Source: Lachnospiraceae bacterium
Lineage (GTDB): Bacteria; Bacillota; Clostridia; Lachnospirales; Lachnospiraceae
Direction of reading: 5' to 3'
Assembly: GCA_021203465.1 (NCBI GenBank)
Contig: JAJQBC010000081.1
Location: 1-37,126 of the forward strand
DNA length: 37,126 nucleotides
Positions 24,844-33,024 of this stretch are shown here, one piece after another; within the stretch, counting starts at the first letter, position 1; each line of letters starts with the position of its first letter. The position numbers and the translations under genes were made by a program. The notes below the pieces were generated by a model. It did no database searches. It was not told where the DNA came from and worked only from the letters and a program-made list of their open reading frames with translations.

Positions 24844-26151
24844 CTACTCCAGACATAAATCACTGGCCCAGTCCGGTGTCCTCCCCTTCTTCAAATCCTT
24901 ACTCAGGAAGACAAACGCAGTCTCATAGGCCGGCGCCTCCGATGGATAAACGCCGTCCCCGTCTGTAAAATAAAGAAGCCCCCGCAGGTCCTTCAGCTCC
25001 CCCGACTCCACAAGAGAATCCACCAGCCGGAAGACCGGTGTAAAATCCGTATCGCCGTGCCCTTTGACCTCAATATTCCGCAGATAATCCCGCCACTCCT
25101 TTTCCGAAGTGATCCGCGCATGATCCTGTACCAGGCAGTCGCACTGGATGATGTGGACGTTCATCTCCTCAAAGAAGTTTTCCTTCTCCCGCAGAATCTC
25201 CCAGGTCTCCTCGAGGAAGCGTCTGACTATCCCGCCCGAACAGGAGCCGGAGGTGTCAATCGCGATGACGAATTCCCGCAGCCTGCGGACTTCCCGATAC
25301 TCCAGAGGCTCGAGAAATACCAGCCTTTCATACATACTCCGACTGTAATCATAGGGAATATAGTCGAAGCTGTCAAGATCAAGGCTCCGCTCCTCTCCCT
25401 CCTGCGCAAAGCGCTTCAGAAAACGCCGGTAATCATAGCTCTTCCGCTCCTCAAGCACGATCGCCTGCGTCTGTCCGCCGCCGCTTCCGCCTGCCTGCCG
25501 CCGATGTTCCCGCTCGCTTTGTGGAAGGCTTTCAAAAACCGTCCGCCAGCGGTGCACCGCCGTCAGCTTTCTCTGAAGATCCTCCGGCGCCCCGAACTCC
25601 CGGTGCACAGAATTCTCCTCATCGTCCGCTTCCCGGCTCACCCAGCGCGTGTGATCATCCCGGCGAAAAGCCTGCTCCAACTCCAGAAGCCGTTCTTCTT
25701 TCTGTGCTGCCAGCCATCCGGCCACCTCCTGCTCCCGGATGGGAAGCTGCGCCTCCCGAAGCTCCCGGTAGCAGCGGCTCCGCGCCGCCGGAATAGGTCT
25801 CTTGAAACCGGGCACCGCCATGCGGTCGATCCGATACTCCGTCGCGATATCACAGGCCAGTGTCCAAAGCCTCTCTCCTCCCACAGGCTCCCGGAACGCA
25901 TGCAGATAGAGCCCATGCAGGACGAGATGCAGATGTGTGCGCATCAGTCGCCGCGAATCCTCCGCAAAAAGACGGCAGACCTCCCCCGGATTCCACCAGA
26001 AATCCACGCCGTCTGTGCCAGAGGCGTCATCCGTCCAGCGGGTTTTCGGAACAGCCAGCGCCGCGCCAAAATGCGGTAGCTGCTCCCGCAGCGCGAGCTG
26101 TGACAGCCGCAGCGCTTCCGAGGCCAGAGTGATGATGTGATCGCTGTCCAT
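24844..26151 (-). CDS. VWA-domain protein, DUF2201-like, partner of the MoxR ATPase
   Basis: This 435-residue protein has a C-terminal von Willebrand A-like domain with a MIDAS motif VIAIDTSGSCSG (Asp299, Ser301, Ser303) and a later GDTDFTPVF. The N-terminal part resembles the DUF2201 putative metallopeptidase region, with a histidine-rich HLHLVLHGLYLHAF segment (about 73-86). The catalytic glutamate of a true HExxH is missing. A Gly/Gln/Ser linker (about 219-230) joins the halves. The pairing with the MoxR gene 113 bases downstream suggests a joint substrate-binding role. The start at 26151 is a choice: an in-frame ATG at 26193 lacks a ribosome site. Confidence 0.82.
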   Translation of the reverse strand: MDSDHIITLASEALRLSQLALREQLPHFGAALAVPKTRWTDDASGTDGVDFWWNPGEVCRLFAEDSRRLMRTHLHLVLHGLYLHAFREPVGGERLWTLACDIATEYRIDRMAVPGFKRPIPAARSRCYRELREAQLPIREQEVAGWLAAQKEERLLELEQAFRRDDHTRWVSREADDEENSVHREFGAPEDLQRKLTAVHRWRTVFESLPQSEREHRRQAGGSGGGQTQAIVLEERKSYDYRRFLKRFAQEGEERSLDLDSFDYIPYDYSRSMYERLVFLEPLEYREVRRLREFVIAIDTSGSCSGGIVRRFLEETWEILREKENFFEEMNVHIIQCDCLVQDHARITSEKEWRDYLRNIEVKGHGDTDFTPVFRLVDSLVESGELKDLRGLLYFTDGDGVYPSEAPAYETAFVFLSKDLKKGRTPDWASDLCLE

Positions 26152-26212
26152 GGTTTTCCCTTTCTTTTTGTCTTTTCCCTTAAAATAGCCCATGTTTTAA
26201 GGGCATTTTGCT

Positions 26213-27259
26213 TCAGACCTTCACATAGGCTGTAGACGGACCTGCTCCCACCTTCGCAATATAACCCCTTTTGACCAGATCCGTCAGTGTCCTCTCCACC
26301 GTCACTTTACTGATATCGGGACATATTTCCAGGATCTCTTTTTTGGTAATCTTTCCAACTCTCTGGTCAATCACCATCCGAACACGTTCAGGCTTTGAAA
26401 GATTTCTATTTTTCAGATGCTCCACACGCCCTTCAAATTCCCGACAGGCCTTCAGCAAAATACCCAGATAATATTTCAGGAACGGTTCATAGCTGTTCAC
26501 ATTCTCATGCCATCCTGCGGAGCTGTCCTGCAGCACCTCATAATAAGTTTCCTTCGTATTTTCAATCAACATCTCGATACTGATATATTTTCCTACAATG
26601 TAGCCTGCCCGATAAAGCAATAACAACGTGAGAAGACGGCTCATACGACCATTTCCATCATCAAACGGATGGACACAGAGAAAATCCAGAATAAACATGG
26701 GAATCAAAATCAGTTTGTCCATACGATTCGCATTCCACGCTTCAAGAAAGCCGCCGCACATTGCCCCCATGGCCTCTGCTGTCTGAAAAGCCGGAACTGC
26801 TATAAATCTCGCCTTCTGATTGCCTTCCGCATCTGTCTCGGCAATCACGTTATCCGCTATCTTATACCTTCCTCCCACGGCGCTCTGCGAATACGAGTAC
26901 AGATCTCTGTGAAGCTGCAAAATAATATTAACAGTCGGCGAAATATACTCATAGCTTTCATGAATTTCCGCCAGCACCGCCCGATAGCCCGCAATCTCCT
27001 CCTCAGAACGGTTGCGTGGCGTTGCTTTTTGCTGTACCAGCTCCTCAAGTCGCTTATCCGTTGTGTAAATGCCCTCGATCCGGTTGGACGCCCCGGTACT
27101 CTGAACCAGCGCGATGTCAAGCAGCGTTTTCAAATTGTCCGCGTTCGCCTCGATAAACAGCTCCTGCTTTCCCTTATACTCGTGAATACCTGCAATCATC
27201 TGTACAATCTCCGGGGTAAGCAGCTTTTCCGCTTCTTTGGTATAGTCGAAATATCTCAT
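26213..27259 (-). CDS. Fic-domain protein (AMPylase-type) with C-terminal winged helix
   Basis: This 348-residue protein carries the full Fic motif HPFDDGNGR (197-205), which transfers AMP or another phosphate moiety to protein hydroxyl groups. An N-terminal inhibitory helix with the S/TxxxE(G/N) motif (Ser58 to Gly63, SNRIEG) would keep it autoinhibited. The C-terminus (about 285-348) looks like a winged helix. Start choice matters: the ATG at 27325 lies upstream of the predicted -10 box, while the ATG at 27259 has AAGGAG nine bases before it and fits the transcript. It is the first gene before the VWA, MoxR and YfcE genes. No antitoxin gene is adjacent. Confidence 0.93.
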   Translation of the reverse strand: MRYFDYTKEAEKLLTPEIVQMIAGIHEYKGKQELFIEANADNLKTLLDIALVQSTGASNRIEGIYTTDKRLEELVQQKATPRNRSEEEIAGYRAVLAEIHESYEYISPTVNIILQLHRDLYSYSQSAVGGRYKIADNVIAETDAEGNQKARFIAVPAFQTAEAMGAMCGGFLEAWNANRMDKLILIPMFILDFLCVHPFDDGNGRMSRLLTLLLLYRAGYIVGKYISIEMLIENTKETYYEVLQDSSAGWHENVNSYEPFLKYYLGILLKACREFEGRVEHLKNRNLSKPERVRMVIDQRVGKITKKEILEICPDISKVTVERTLTDLVKRGYIAKVGAGPSTAYVKV

Positions 27260-27296
27260 AAAGCATATCTCCTTCATGCCTTCTTCGATCTCCATC

Positions 27297-27325
27297 ATTT
27301 TACAATATAATGACGGAGATTTCAA
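27297..27325 (-). promoter_or_regulatory. Promoter of the Fic-VWA-MoxR-YfcE operon
   Basis: On the minus strand TTGAAA (27325-27320) and TAAAAT (27302-27297) are 17 bases apart. The predicted transcript begins near 27290, which rules out the more upstream Fic start codons. Confidence 0.7.
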
Positions 27326-27357
27326 CGGATATGATGCAGATTCCGCCTTATAGTAAT

Positions 27358-27386
27358 TTGCAATTTTTCAGGGCATATAGTATACT
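27358..27386 (+). promoter_or_regulatory. Promoter of the DtxR-like regulator gene
   Basis: TTGCAA (27358-27363) and TATACT (27381-27386) are separated by 17 bases, 26 bases upstream of the start codon. It is divergent from the Fic promoter. Confidence 0.7.
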
Positions 27387-27412
27387 TAGAAAAGTCACGG
27401 AGGTCAAAAATT

Positions 27413-27790
27413 ATGAAAATGCAGGAATCCCCGGAAGATTATCTGGAAGCGATTCTGGTCTTATCCAGAGAGCTTGGAAATGTACGTTCCATCGATGTCG
27501 TGAATTATCTCGGCTACAGCAAACCCAGCATCAGCGTCGCGATGAAGCGCCTGCGCGAAAATGGCTTTGTCGCACTCGACGACCATGGGAACCTGATTCT
27601 GACGGGCTCCGGCCTGTCGATCGCGCTGAAGATCTACGAACGCCACCTGACCATCTCACAATTCCTGATGTCCATCGGCGTCAGCGAGGAGATCGCAAAA
27701 AAAGACGCATGCCGCATGGAGCATGTCATCAGCGACGAGAGCTTTGAAAAGATCAAGGCCCTCACCAGTTCATCCCGCGTCAACGCTTAG
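27413..27790 (+). CDS. DtxR/MntR-family metal-dependent regulator
   Basis: This 125-residue protein matches the N-terminal winged helix and dimerisation domain of the DtxR/MntR family: ESPEDYLEAILVLSRELGNVRSIDVVNYL, then YSKPSISVAMKRLRENGFV as the recognition helix, and DACRMEHVISDESFEKI, which supplies metal ligands. It is near the MntR size and lacks the SH3-like domain of DtxR. It would repress metal-uptake genes when Mn or Fe is bound, but no metal transporter is in the window. The ATG follows GGAGG. The 3' end overlaps the convergent phosphoesterase gene by 21 bases. Confidence 0.92.
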   Translation: MKMQESPEDYLEAILVLSRELGNVRSIDVVNYLGYSKPSISVAMKRLRENGFVALDDHGNLILTGSGLSIALKIYERHLTISQFLMSIGVSEEIAKKDACRMEHVISDESFEKIKALTSSSRVNA

Positions 27791-28411
27791 CCGAGAAGCA
27801 GCGCCTCTTCTTCTGCGATCGCACTCGATCCATTCGTCCAGCGTGAGCGGCGTATAGTCCGAGTACATGCAGAAGCAGTTGATCATATTGGACGGAACCG
27901 GCCTTTTTTCTCCGCTCGGATCCTCATGGATCGTAGAACACGTGATCTGCTGAAACTGTTCGATCAGGCGCTGATCCATTGTGTCATGAACATGCCCGTA
28001 GAGCATGTATACTTTGGGAGCCCCCTTTTTGGTCAGACGATACTGCCCGTTGTAGCACATAATCGGATAGTGACAGAGCACCACCTTCCGCCCATTGTCG
28101 TGCATCTCCTTATAGGGCAGGATCCACTCGAAGCGCGCCGCGTTGTAGGCTTTATTCCGCAGGAAGCGGTCGTGATTTCCCTGTATCAGGAAAAGGCGCC
28201 CATGCAGCTTTTCCAGAAGCTCGTTTGTCTCCTCCGCTTTTCCCCACGACAGATCGCCAAGGATAATCACCTCGTCGTTCCTGCGCACCTTTTCATTCCA
28301 TTTCCGCAGCATGTACGCATTCATCTCTTCCGCATCCGCGAAGCCCCGGCGATCCATCTTCGTATTCAGGCCTTCATGGAAAAAGTGCGGGTCGGCGATA
28401 TAGTATCTCAC
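27770..28411 (-). CDS. Calcineurin-like metallophosphoesterase
   Basis: This 213-residue phosphoesterase keeps the metal motifs YYIADPHFFHEG, IILGDLSWG, IQGNHDRFL, VLCHYPIM and LYGHVHDT. It matches a family of small cytosolic phosphoesterases common in Firmicutes. The best start is the GTG at 28411, placed 6 bases after GGGAGGT. The ATG at 28444 lies on top of the predicted promoter. Its physiological substrate cannot be read. Confidence 0.9.
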   Translation of the reverse strand: MRYYIADPHFFHEGLNTKMDRRGFADAEEMNAYMLRKWNEKVRRNDEVIILGDLSWGKAEETNELLEKLHGRLFLIQGNHDRFLRNKAYNAARFEWILPYKEMHDNGRKVVLCHYPIMCYNGQYRLTKKGAPKVYMLYGHVHDTMDQRLIEQFQQITCSTIHEDPSGEKRPVPSNMINCFCMYSDYTPLTLDEWIECDRRRRGAASRLSVDAG

Positions 28412-28434
28412 GGCGGCACCTCCCTCATTTGTCC

Positions 28435-28463
28435 AGTCTAACACAGGCCAAAGTCGATTGCAA
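28435..28463 (-). promoter_or_regulatory. Promoter of the metallophosphoesterase gene
   Basis: On the minus strand TTGCAA (28463-28458) and TAGACT (28440-28435) are 17 bases apart, close to the GTG start at 28411. Confidence 0.5.
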
Positions 28464-28490
28464 ACCTGAGCTCCTGAAAGTTCTTAATTA

Positions 28491-28520
28491 ACTTTCAAGT
28501 AAATTACTTTCAAGTAAATT
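28491..28520. repeat. Perfect 15-base tandem duplication
   Basis: ACTTTCAAGTAAATT occurs twice in direct succession (28491-28505 and 28506-28520). Just beside it GAAAGTT and AACTTTC form an inverted pair (about 28476-28496). The block lies about 65-90 bases upstream of the phosphoesterase transcription start. It could be a pair of binding sites for an activator or repressor. Confidence 0.7.
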
Positions 28521-28542
28521 ATAGCAATCTTACGCTTCACTG

Positions 28543-28707
28543 TCAGGCCGCCGAAAACTTCCAGATCTTTCGGATCTGCCACGCCAGCTCCTCATAGCTC
28601 CAGACGCGGCCGCTGTTCTTCACACTGTTGGGGTCGTTCAGGGTGAAGCCCTCATCCGTATACCCTGTCAGCACGATGGGAAGCAGGATTTTCCATGTAC
28701 GCTTCAT
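28543..28707 (-). pseudogene. Remnant of a C39-like peptidase joined to a signal-peptide start
   Basis: This 54-codon frame has a very good ribosome site (GGAGGAG before the ATG at 28707). It begins with a signal-like MKRTWKILLPIVLTG, and then immediately has a segment typical of the very end of C39-like (Peptidase_C39_2) proteins: GYTDEGFTLNDPNS, then WSYEELAWQIRKIW. The catalytic body is missing. I infer an internal deletion that joined the start and the end of a former secreted peptidase gene. It could instead be an intact small peptide, but the homology argues for a relic. Confidence 0.5.
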
Positions 28708-28918
28708 GTCTCCTCCACCTCCCTCTGCAGGGGCAGCGTCAGCTCCGCCGTCGTTCCCTCCCCTTATACACTGTAAAAACGAAGCTGCCCTCGTCAAATC
28801 GCGTCAGGCCTTCCTCTCCGTCCATCGCACAGATACAGCGAAAGCCTTCGCGCGTGAGCGTCCCCGCGATCAGATGCGAAATTGCCCTGTCATCTTCCAC
28901 AATCAGTATATTCGTCAT
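28704..28918 (-). pseudogene. Collapsed response regulator / histidine kinase genes
   Basis: The frame begins as a normal receiver domain (ATG at 28918, TNILIVEDDRAISHLIAGTL, then AMDGEEGLTRFDEGSF). It stops being a receiver just where the phosphoacceptor DLVLLD strand should come. In a shifted frame the following bases read GEGTTAELTLPLQREVEET and stop, which is a typical end of a histidine kinase ATPase domain. That kinase stop overlaps the ATG of the C39 relic by 4 bases (ATGA). The simplest explanation is a deletion from inside the regulator gene to the end of the kinase gene plus a small frameshift. Confidence 0.6.
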
Positions 28919-28972
28919 CACACTCACCTCAAGATTATGATAACATCAGGATGTGTAAGAGTTGCCACACTC

Positions 28973-29001
28973 TTGATCTTTTTCCGCGCGCAGGCTATAC
29001 T
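28973..29001 (+). promoter_or_regulatory. Promoter of the aldo/keto reductase gene
   Basis: TTGATC (28973-28978) and TATACT (28996-29001) are 17 bases apart, 41 bases upstream of the start codon. Confidence 0.6.
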
Positions 29002-29042
29002 TTTAAGGGAATAAATTTTCAGAAGAAACGGAGGATGCATAA

Positions 29043-30221
29043 ATGTATTACAACGATTTTCAGGGTATGAAGCTGTCCGCGCTCGGCTTCGGCACCATGC
29101 GACTGCCGCAGCTCGCAGACGGCACGGTTGACGAATCGCAGCTCGCGCAAATGACCGCTTACGCGATTGAGCACGGCGTCAATTATTTTGACACGGCCTA
29201 TCCCTACCACAGCGGGCAGTCGGAGGTCGCAATCGGAAAAGCGCTCTCCGCCTATGACCGGGATTTCTGGTACCTTGCGACCAAATTTCCGGGGCATCAG
29301 ATCAGCGCCAGCTATGATCCTGCTCCGGTGTTTGAAAATCAACTTCGCAAATGCGGCGTGGACTACTTCGATTTTTATCTGCTGCACAATGTCAATGAGG
29401 CTTCTGTTTCTACATATCTTGACCCCAAATGGAAGATTATTGACTATTTTAAGGAGCAGAAGCGCCTCGGCCGCATCCGGTATCTGGGCTTTTCCAGCCA
29501 CGCCAACACGGATTCGCTAAAACAGTTTCTTGACATTGCGGGGGCGGATATGGAATTCTGCCAGATCCAGCTCAACTATATGGACTGGACACTGCAGGAC
29601 GCCAAAGGGAAGGTAGCGCTTCTGAACGAGAGAAACATTCCGATCTGGGTCATGGAACCCGTCCGCGGCGGAAAGCTCTGCAGTCTGTCGGACACCGACG
29701 CAACCAGACTGAAAGCACTCCGGCCGGAGGAAGGCATCCCTGCCTGGGGCTTCCGTTTCCTGCAAGACATTCCCGGTGTAACCGTTACTTTAAGCGGCAT
29801 GTCCAACATGCAGCAGATGGAGGAGAATATTGCCACCTTTGCCTCCCCGGAACCGCTGACAGCGGCAGAAAAAGAGATTTTACTGGACATCGCCGAGGGG
29901 CTGAAGGATTCCGTTCCCTGCACCGCCTGCCGGTACTGCGTGGAGGAATGTCCGCAGGAGCTCGATATTCCCACGCTTATTTCCTTTTACAATGATCTTC
30001 GCATCACACCCAATCCCGTCACTTCCCTGCGTCTGGAATCCTTCCCGCAGGAAAAGCAGCCGTCAGCCTGCCTGGGATGCGGAAAATGCGCAAAGATGTG
30101 CCCGCAGTCCATCAAAATTCCGGATGTCCTGAAAAGCCTTACCGCCCTGCTTGAGACGATCCCAAAATGGGCCGATGTCTCGCGCGAACGGGAAGAAGCT
30201 GCAAAGAAATGGAACGGCTGA
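29043..30221 (+). CDS. Aldo/keto reductase with C-terminal ferredoxin domain
   Basis: This 392-residue protein has an aldo/keto reductase barrel (residues 1 to about 285) with the catalytic region NYFDTAYPYHSGQSE and a KFPGH strand. A ferredoxin-type domain (about 295-360) follows with two cysteine clusters, CTACRYCVEECP and CLGCGKCAKMCP, likely holding two [4Fe-4S] clusters. This fusion is common in anaerobic Firmicutes as a putative oxidoreductase of unknown substrate. The ATG follows GGAGG. It stands alone between a promoter and a strong terminator. Confidence 0.93.
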   Translation: MYYNDFQGMKLSALGFGTMRLPQLADGTVDESQLAQMTAYAIEHGVNYFDTAYPYHSGQSEVAIGKALSAYDRDFWYLATKFPGHQISASYDPAPVFENQLRKCGVDYFDFYLLHNVNEASVSTYLDPKWKIIDYFKEQKRLGRIRYLGFSSHANTDSLKQFLDIAGADMEFCQIQLNYMDWTLQDAKGKVALLNERNIPIWVMEPVRGGKLCSLSDTDATRLKALRPEEGIPAWGFRFLQDIPGVTVTLSGMSNMQQMEENIATFASPEPLTAAEKEILLDIAEGLKDSVPCTACRYCVEECPQELDIPTLISFYNDLRITPNPVTSLRLESFPQEKQPSACLGCGKCAKMCPQSIKIPDVLKSLTALLETIPKWADVSREREEAAKKWNG

Positions 30222-30304
30222 GCGCAGTCGGCTAAGCCTGTTGCTGCGCGGCAACCACTGTATAGACGGTCATGTCCGCCGACGCGAACATCATGAAACA
30301 CAAA

Positions 30305-30361
30305 AGCAGACTGTATTGTACTTCCCTTGCAGGATTTACAATACAGTCTGCTGATTTTTTT
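30305..30361 (+). terminator. Strong terminator after the aldo/keto reductase gene
   Basis: A perfect 16-pair stem (30305-30320 with 30337-30352) is followed by GATTTTTTT. It terminates plus-strand transcription. On the minus strand it follows the end of the fusion enzyme gene with a weaker TTTTG tail, so it may act in both directions. Confidence 0.92.
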
Positions 30362-30370
30362 CGTGCTATG

Positions 30371-32923
30371 CTAGCAGGTTGCGCCGCCTTTGACGTTCTT
30401 CTTCAGAATTGCTTCCTTGTCGATCTTATTGCTGAGCAGTTTATCACAGACATAATCGAAGCCCAACCTCGTCACAGTATCGGCAAAGCGCTCGCCACTC
30501 TGTCCCTCGTCGCGGAAAAGCAGGATCGCCTTCTCGACGACATCCATGACTTCCTCCTCGGAGGTGAAGATTCGCGGCAGCGACTCGCCGTGCGCGACCT
30601 TCTTGCCCCAGCGTCCGCCGATATAGATGCGATAGCCATCCTGATATTCAATCGCGCCAAACGGGCAGGAGTTCTTACAGCGCCCGCAGTTGTTGCAGAC
30701 CGATGGATCGATGTTAATCTTTCCGTCGACGACCTTCGCCACCTTGATCGGGCAGGTAGATTCCATCTTACACTTCTTGCAGCCATGGCACTTGCTGTAG
30801 TCCACAACCGGCACTCTCTGTCCGACTATGCCTAAATCGTTCAGATTCGGCTTCACGCAGTTGTTCGGGCAGCCGCCGACCGCAATCTTGAACTTGTGCG
30901 GCAGCGTCACGCCGTGATATCCCACATAGAATTTCTCATGCAGCCGCTCGGACAGACCAAAGGTGTCGATCAGGCCGTACTGGCAGGTCGTACCCTTGCA
31001 GGACACCACCGGGCGAACCAGCGAACCGGTGCCTCCGGTCGAGAGCCCATGCTCACCGAGGAAGTCGATCACAGCCTGAATATTTTCATGCTTCACGCCC
31101 TGAATCTCCAGCGTCAGACGGGTCGTCATCGTCATGGCTCCGGAACCATACTTCTCAGCAGCCTCCGCAATCACACGATGCTCTTCCGAGGTGATCCTGC
31201 CGTTACGGGTGATCACGCGGACATTGAAAACGTCCGGATAGCGCTTATCCTGCAGGCAGCCAAGCCCCTTCACACGCTTGATCTCCTCGGGCGGCAGCGT
31301 GCCGGTAAACTCCACCTTCACATTGCTGGTCCAGAGTCCGCCCTCCAGCACGCGCGTGTTCGTGTAACCCAATGCTTTCAGCCGGTTCTGCATGAAGTAG
31401 CTGCGCTTTCCTTTCGCACAGACAATCAGCAGCTTCTCGTCCGGCGCCACATCCGGAAGCGGAGCGTTCACCTTCGTCAGGTCATACCAGGGAGCTCCCG
31501 GCACCGTTGCCTTCGGATGAACGTCGATGACCTTGTAGCCCTTCGCCTTCCCTGCCGCGTATTCCGCGGGTGTGAAGGTCTCGAACTCTCCGTTTATCTT
31601 ATTTTCCAGAATATAGCAGGCCTGAACAAAGGGATGAATCGCTGTGGAAAATGGCGGCGCGTAGGCATAGTCAAGCGCGTCGAAATCCTCCAGCTTCATG
31701 CCAGCAGAAATGCCGGTGACCGCGATATCCACCATCTTGTCCACCGCGCCGGAGCCGAGCACCTGAATACCAAGCAGCGCATGCGTCGTCCTGTCCGCAA
31801 TCAGCTTGGTGACAAAGACGGAGGCGTCCGGATAATAGTGCACCTTGTCGTCGGTGACGCAGGTGACGCTGACGGCGTCATAACCCGCTGCCGCAGCCTG
31901 TTCCTCGGTAAGTCCCGTGCGTCCGGCGTTCAGATCATCCGCAAGCCGCACGACGCCGGTGCCAAGGCATCCGCCATAAGCGGCGTTCGCTCCTGTGAGG
32001 TTCTTCGCCAGCATCCGCCCGGTGATATTCGCGGTGGATCCCATCGCAGACCACTGCGGCTTTCCGGTCAGACGGTTGTAGACCTGCGCGCAGTCGCCGA
32101 CCGCGTAGACATCGTCCGCGTTCGTTCTCTGATACTTGTCGACAACGATCGTCCCCCTGTTCATCTCGATCCCGGAATCTGCGAGGAAGCCCGTCGCCGG
32201 TCTCACACCAATCGCGAGCACAACCAGCTCTCCCTCGAAGCTGCCGACGCTTGTGCGCACGCCGGTCGCCTTCTCAGAGCCAAGCACTTCCTCGAGGCCC
32301 GCGCCGGTGATGATCCGCATTCCCTTCTTCTGCAGCTCCCGGCGTATGTAAGCCGCAACCTCGGCATCGAAGAGATTCGGCATCACCTGGGAGGCCATGT
32401 CGACGACTGTGACCTTCAGGCCCTTCGCCATTAGATTCTCCGCAATCTCAAGACCGATGAAGCCGCCGCCCACGACCACAGCACTCCTGCAGCTGTTCTT
32501 CTCCGCGTAAGCGCGAAGACCGATCGCATCGTCCGGACAGCGCATCGTGAAGACGCCCGGCAGCTCTTTTCCCGCCACATTCGGCACAAAAGGCACGGCG
32601 CCGGTGGCGATGACCAGCTTGTCGTAAGATACGCTCTCCCCGTTCGCAAAGGCGACCGTCTTTGCCGCCGTGTCCACGGAGACCGCCTCCATCCCGGTGC
32701 GGACTTCCACGCCCGTCAGTCCGGTGAAGCTCTCCGGCGTGTTGACGATTAGCTCCTCCCTTGTCTCGATGCTGCCGCCCACATAATAGGGCAAACCACA
32801 GCCCGCGTAGGAAATGTCCTGACTCTTCGTAAAGACCGTAACCTTCGCGCTGCGATCCTGACGCATCAGCTTCGCCGCTGTCTTCGTTCCGGCGGCCACG
32901 CCGCCGATGACTACTACATTCAT
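30371..32923 (-). CDS. Three-module CoA-disulfide-reductase-like / rhodanese / sulfite reductase-like enzyme
   Basis: This 850-residue protein has three parts. Residues 1-445 are a flavin/NAD(P)H oxidoreductase of the CoA-disulfide reductase/NADH oxidase type: VVVIGGVAAG, the redox cysteine Cys42 in YAGCGLPYYVGG, VVVGGGFIGLEIAENL, and a dimerisation motif APPFSTAIHPF. Residues 446-539 are a rhodanese domain with catalytic Cys502 in VCAKGKRS. Residues 540-850 resemble an AsrC-like sulfite/nitrite reductase: siroheme-[4Fe-4S]-type cysteines at 642, 647, 685 and 689, and two ferredoxin clusters (712-724 and 743-753). The ATG at 32923 follows AAAGGAG. It likely moves electrons from NAD(P)H to a sulfur species. 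It is divergent from a LysR gene. Confidence 0.88.
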   Translation of the reverse strand: MNVVVIGGVAAGTKTAAKLMRQDRSAKVTVFTKSQDISYAGCGLPYYVGGSIETREELIVNTPESFTGLTGVEVRTGMEAVSVDTAAKTVAFANGESVSYDKLVIATGAVPFVPNVAGKELPGVFTMRCPDDAIGLRAYAEKNSCRSAVVVGGGFIGLEIAENLMAKGLKVTVVDMASQVMPNLFDAEVAAYIRRELQKKGMRIITGAGLEEVLGSEKATGVRTSVGSFEGELVVLAIGVRPATGFLADSGIEMNRGTIVVDKYQRTNADDVYAVGDCAQVYNRLTGKPQWSAMGSTANITGRMLAKNLTGANAAYGGCLGTGVVRLADDLNAGRTGLTEEQAAAAGYDAVSVTCVTDDKVHYYPDASVFVTKLIADRTTHALLGIQVLGSGAVDKMVDIAVTGISAGMKLEDFDALDYAYAPPFSTAIHPFVQACYILENKINGEFETFTPAEYAAGKAKGYKVIDVHPKATVPGAPWYDLTKVNAPLPDVAPDEKLLIVCAKGKRSYFMQNRLKALGYTNTRVLEGGLWTSNVKVEFTGTLPPEEIKRVKGLGCLQDKRYPDVFNVRVITRNGRITSEEHRVIAEAAEKYGSGAMTMTTRLTLEIQGVKHENIQAVIDFLGEHGLSTGGTGSLVRPVVSCKGTTCQYGLIDTFGLSERLHEKFYVGYHGVTLPHKFKIAVGGCPNNCVKPNLNDLGIVGQRVPVVDYSKCHGCKKCKMESTCPIKVAKVVDGKINIDPSVCNNCGRCKNSCPFGAIEYQDGYRIYIGGRWGKKVAHGESLPRIFTSEEEVMDVVEKAILLFRDEGQSGERFADTVTRLGFDYVCDKLLSNKIDKEAILKKNVKGGATC

Positions 32924-32994
32924 GCTACTCGCTCCTTTTCCCATGACAGATATAGCAGACCCATTTCCAGCCATTCTGCCATGTCTTTTTCTTG

Positions 32995-33024
32995 ATTATA
33001 CTACCTCCCGTGTGATAAAATCAA
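32995..33024 (-). promoter_or_regulatory. Promoter of the three-module enzyme gene
   Basis: On the minus strand TTGATT (33024-33019) and TATAAT (33000-32995) are 18 bases apart, about 70 bases upstream of the start codon. The -35 box is part of an inverted repeat that looks like a LysR binding site. Confidence 0.65.

Noticed and set aside
24834-24846. Possible truncated third copy of the repeat (ATATATCTGTCTA)
   Set aside because: Only 13 bases match, the site overlaps the end of the VWA gene and the rest of the element is missing; chance is likely.
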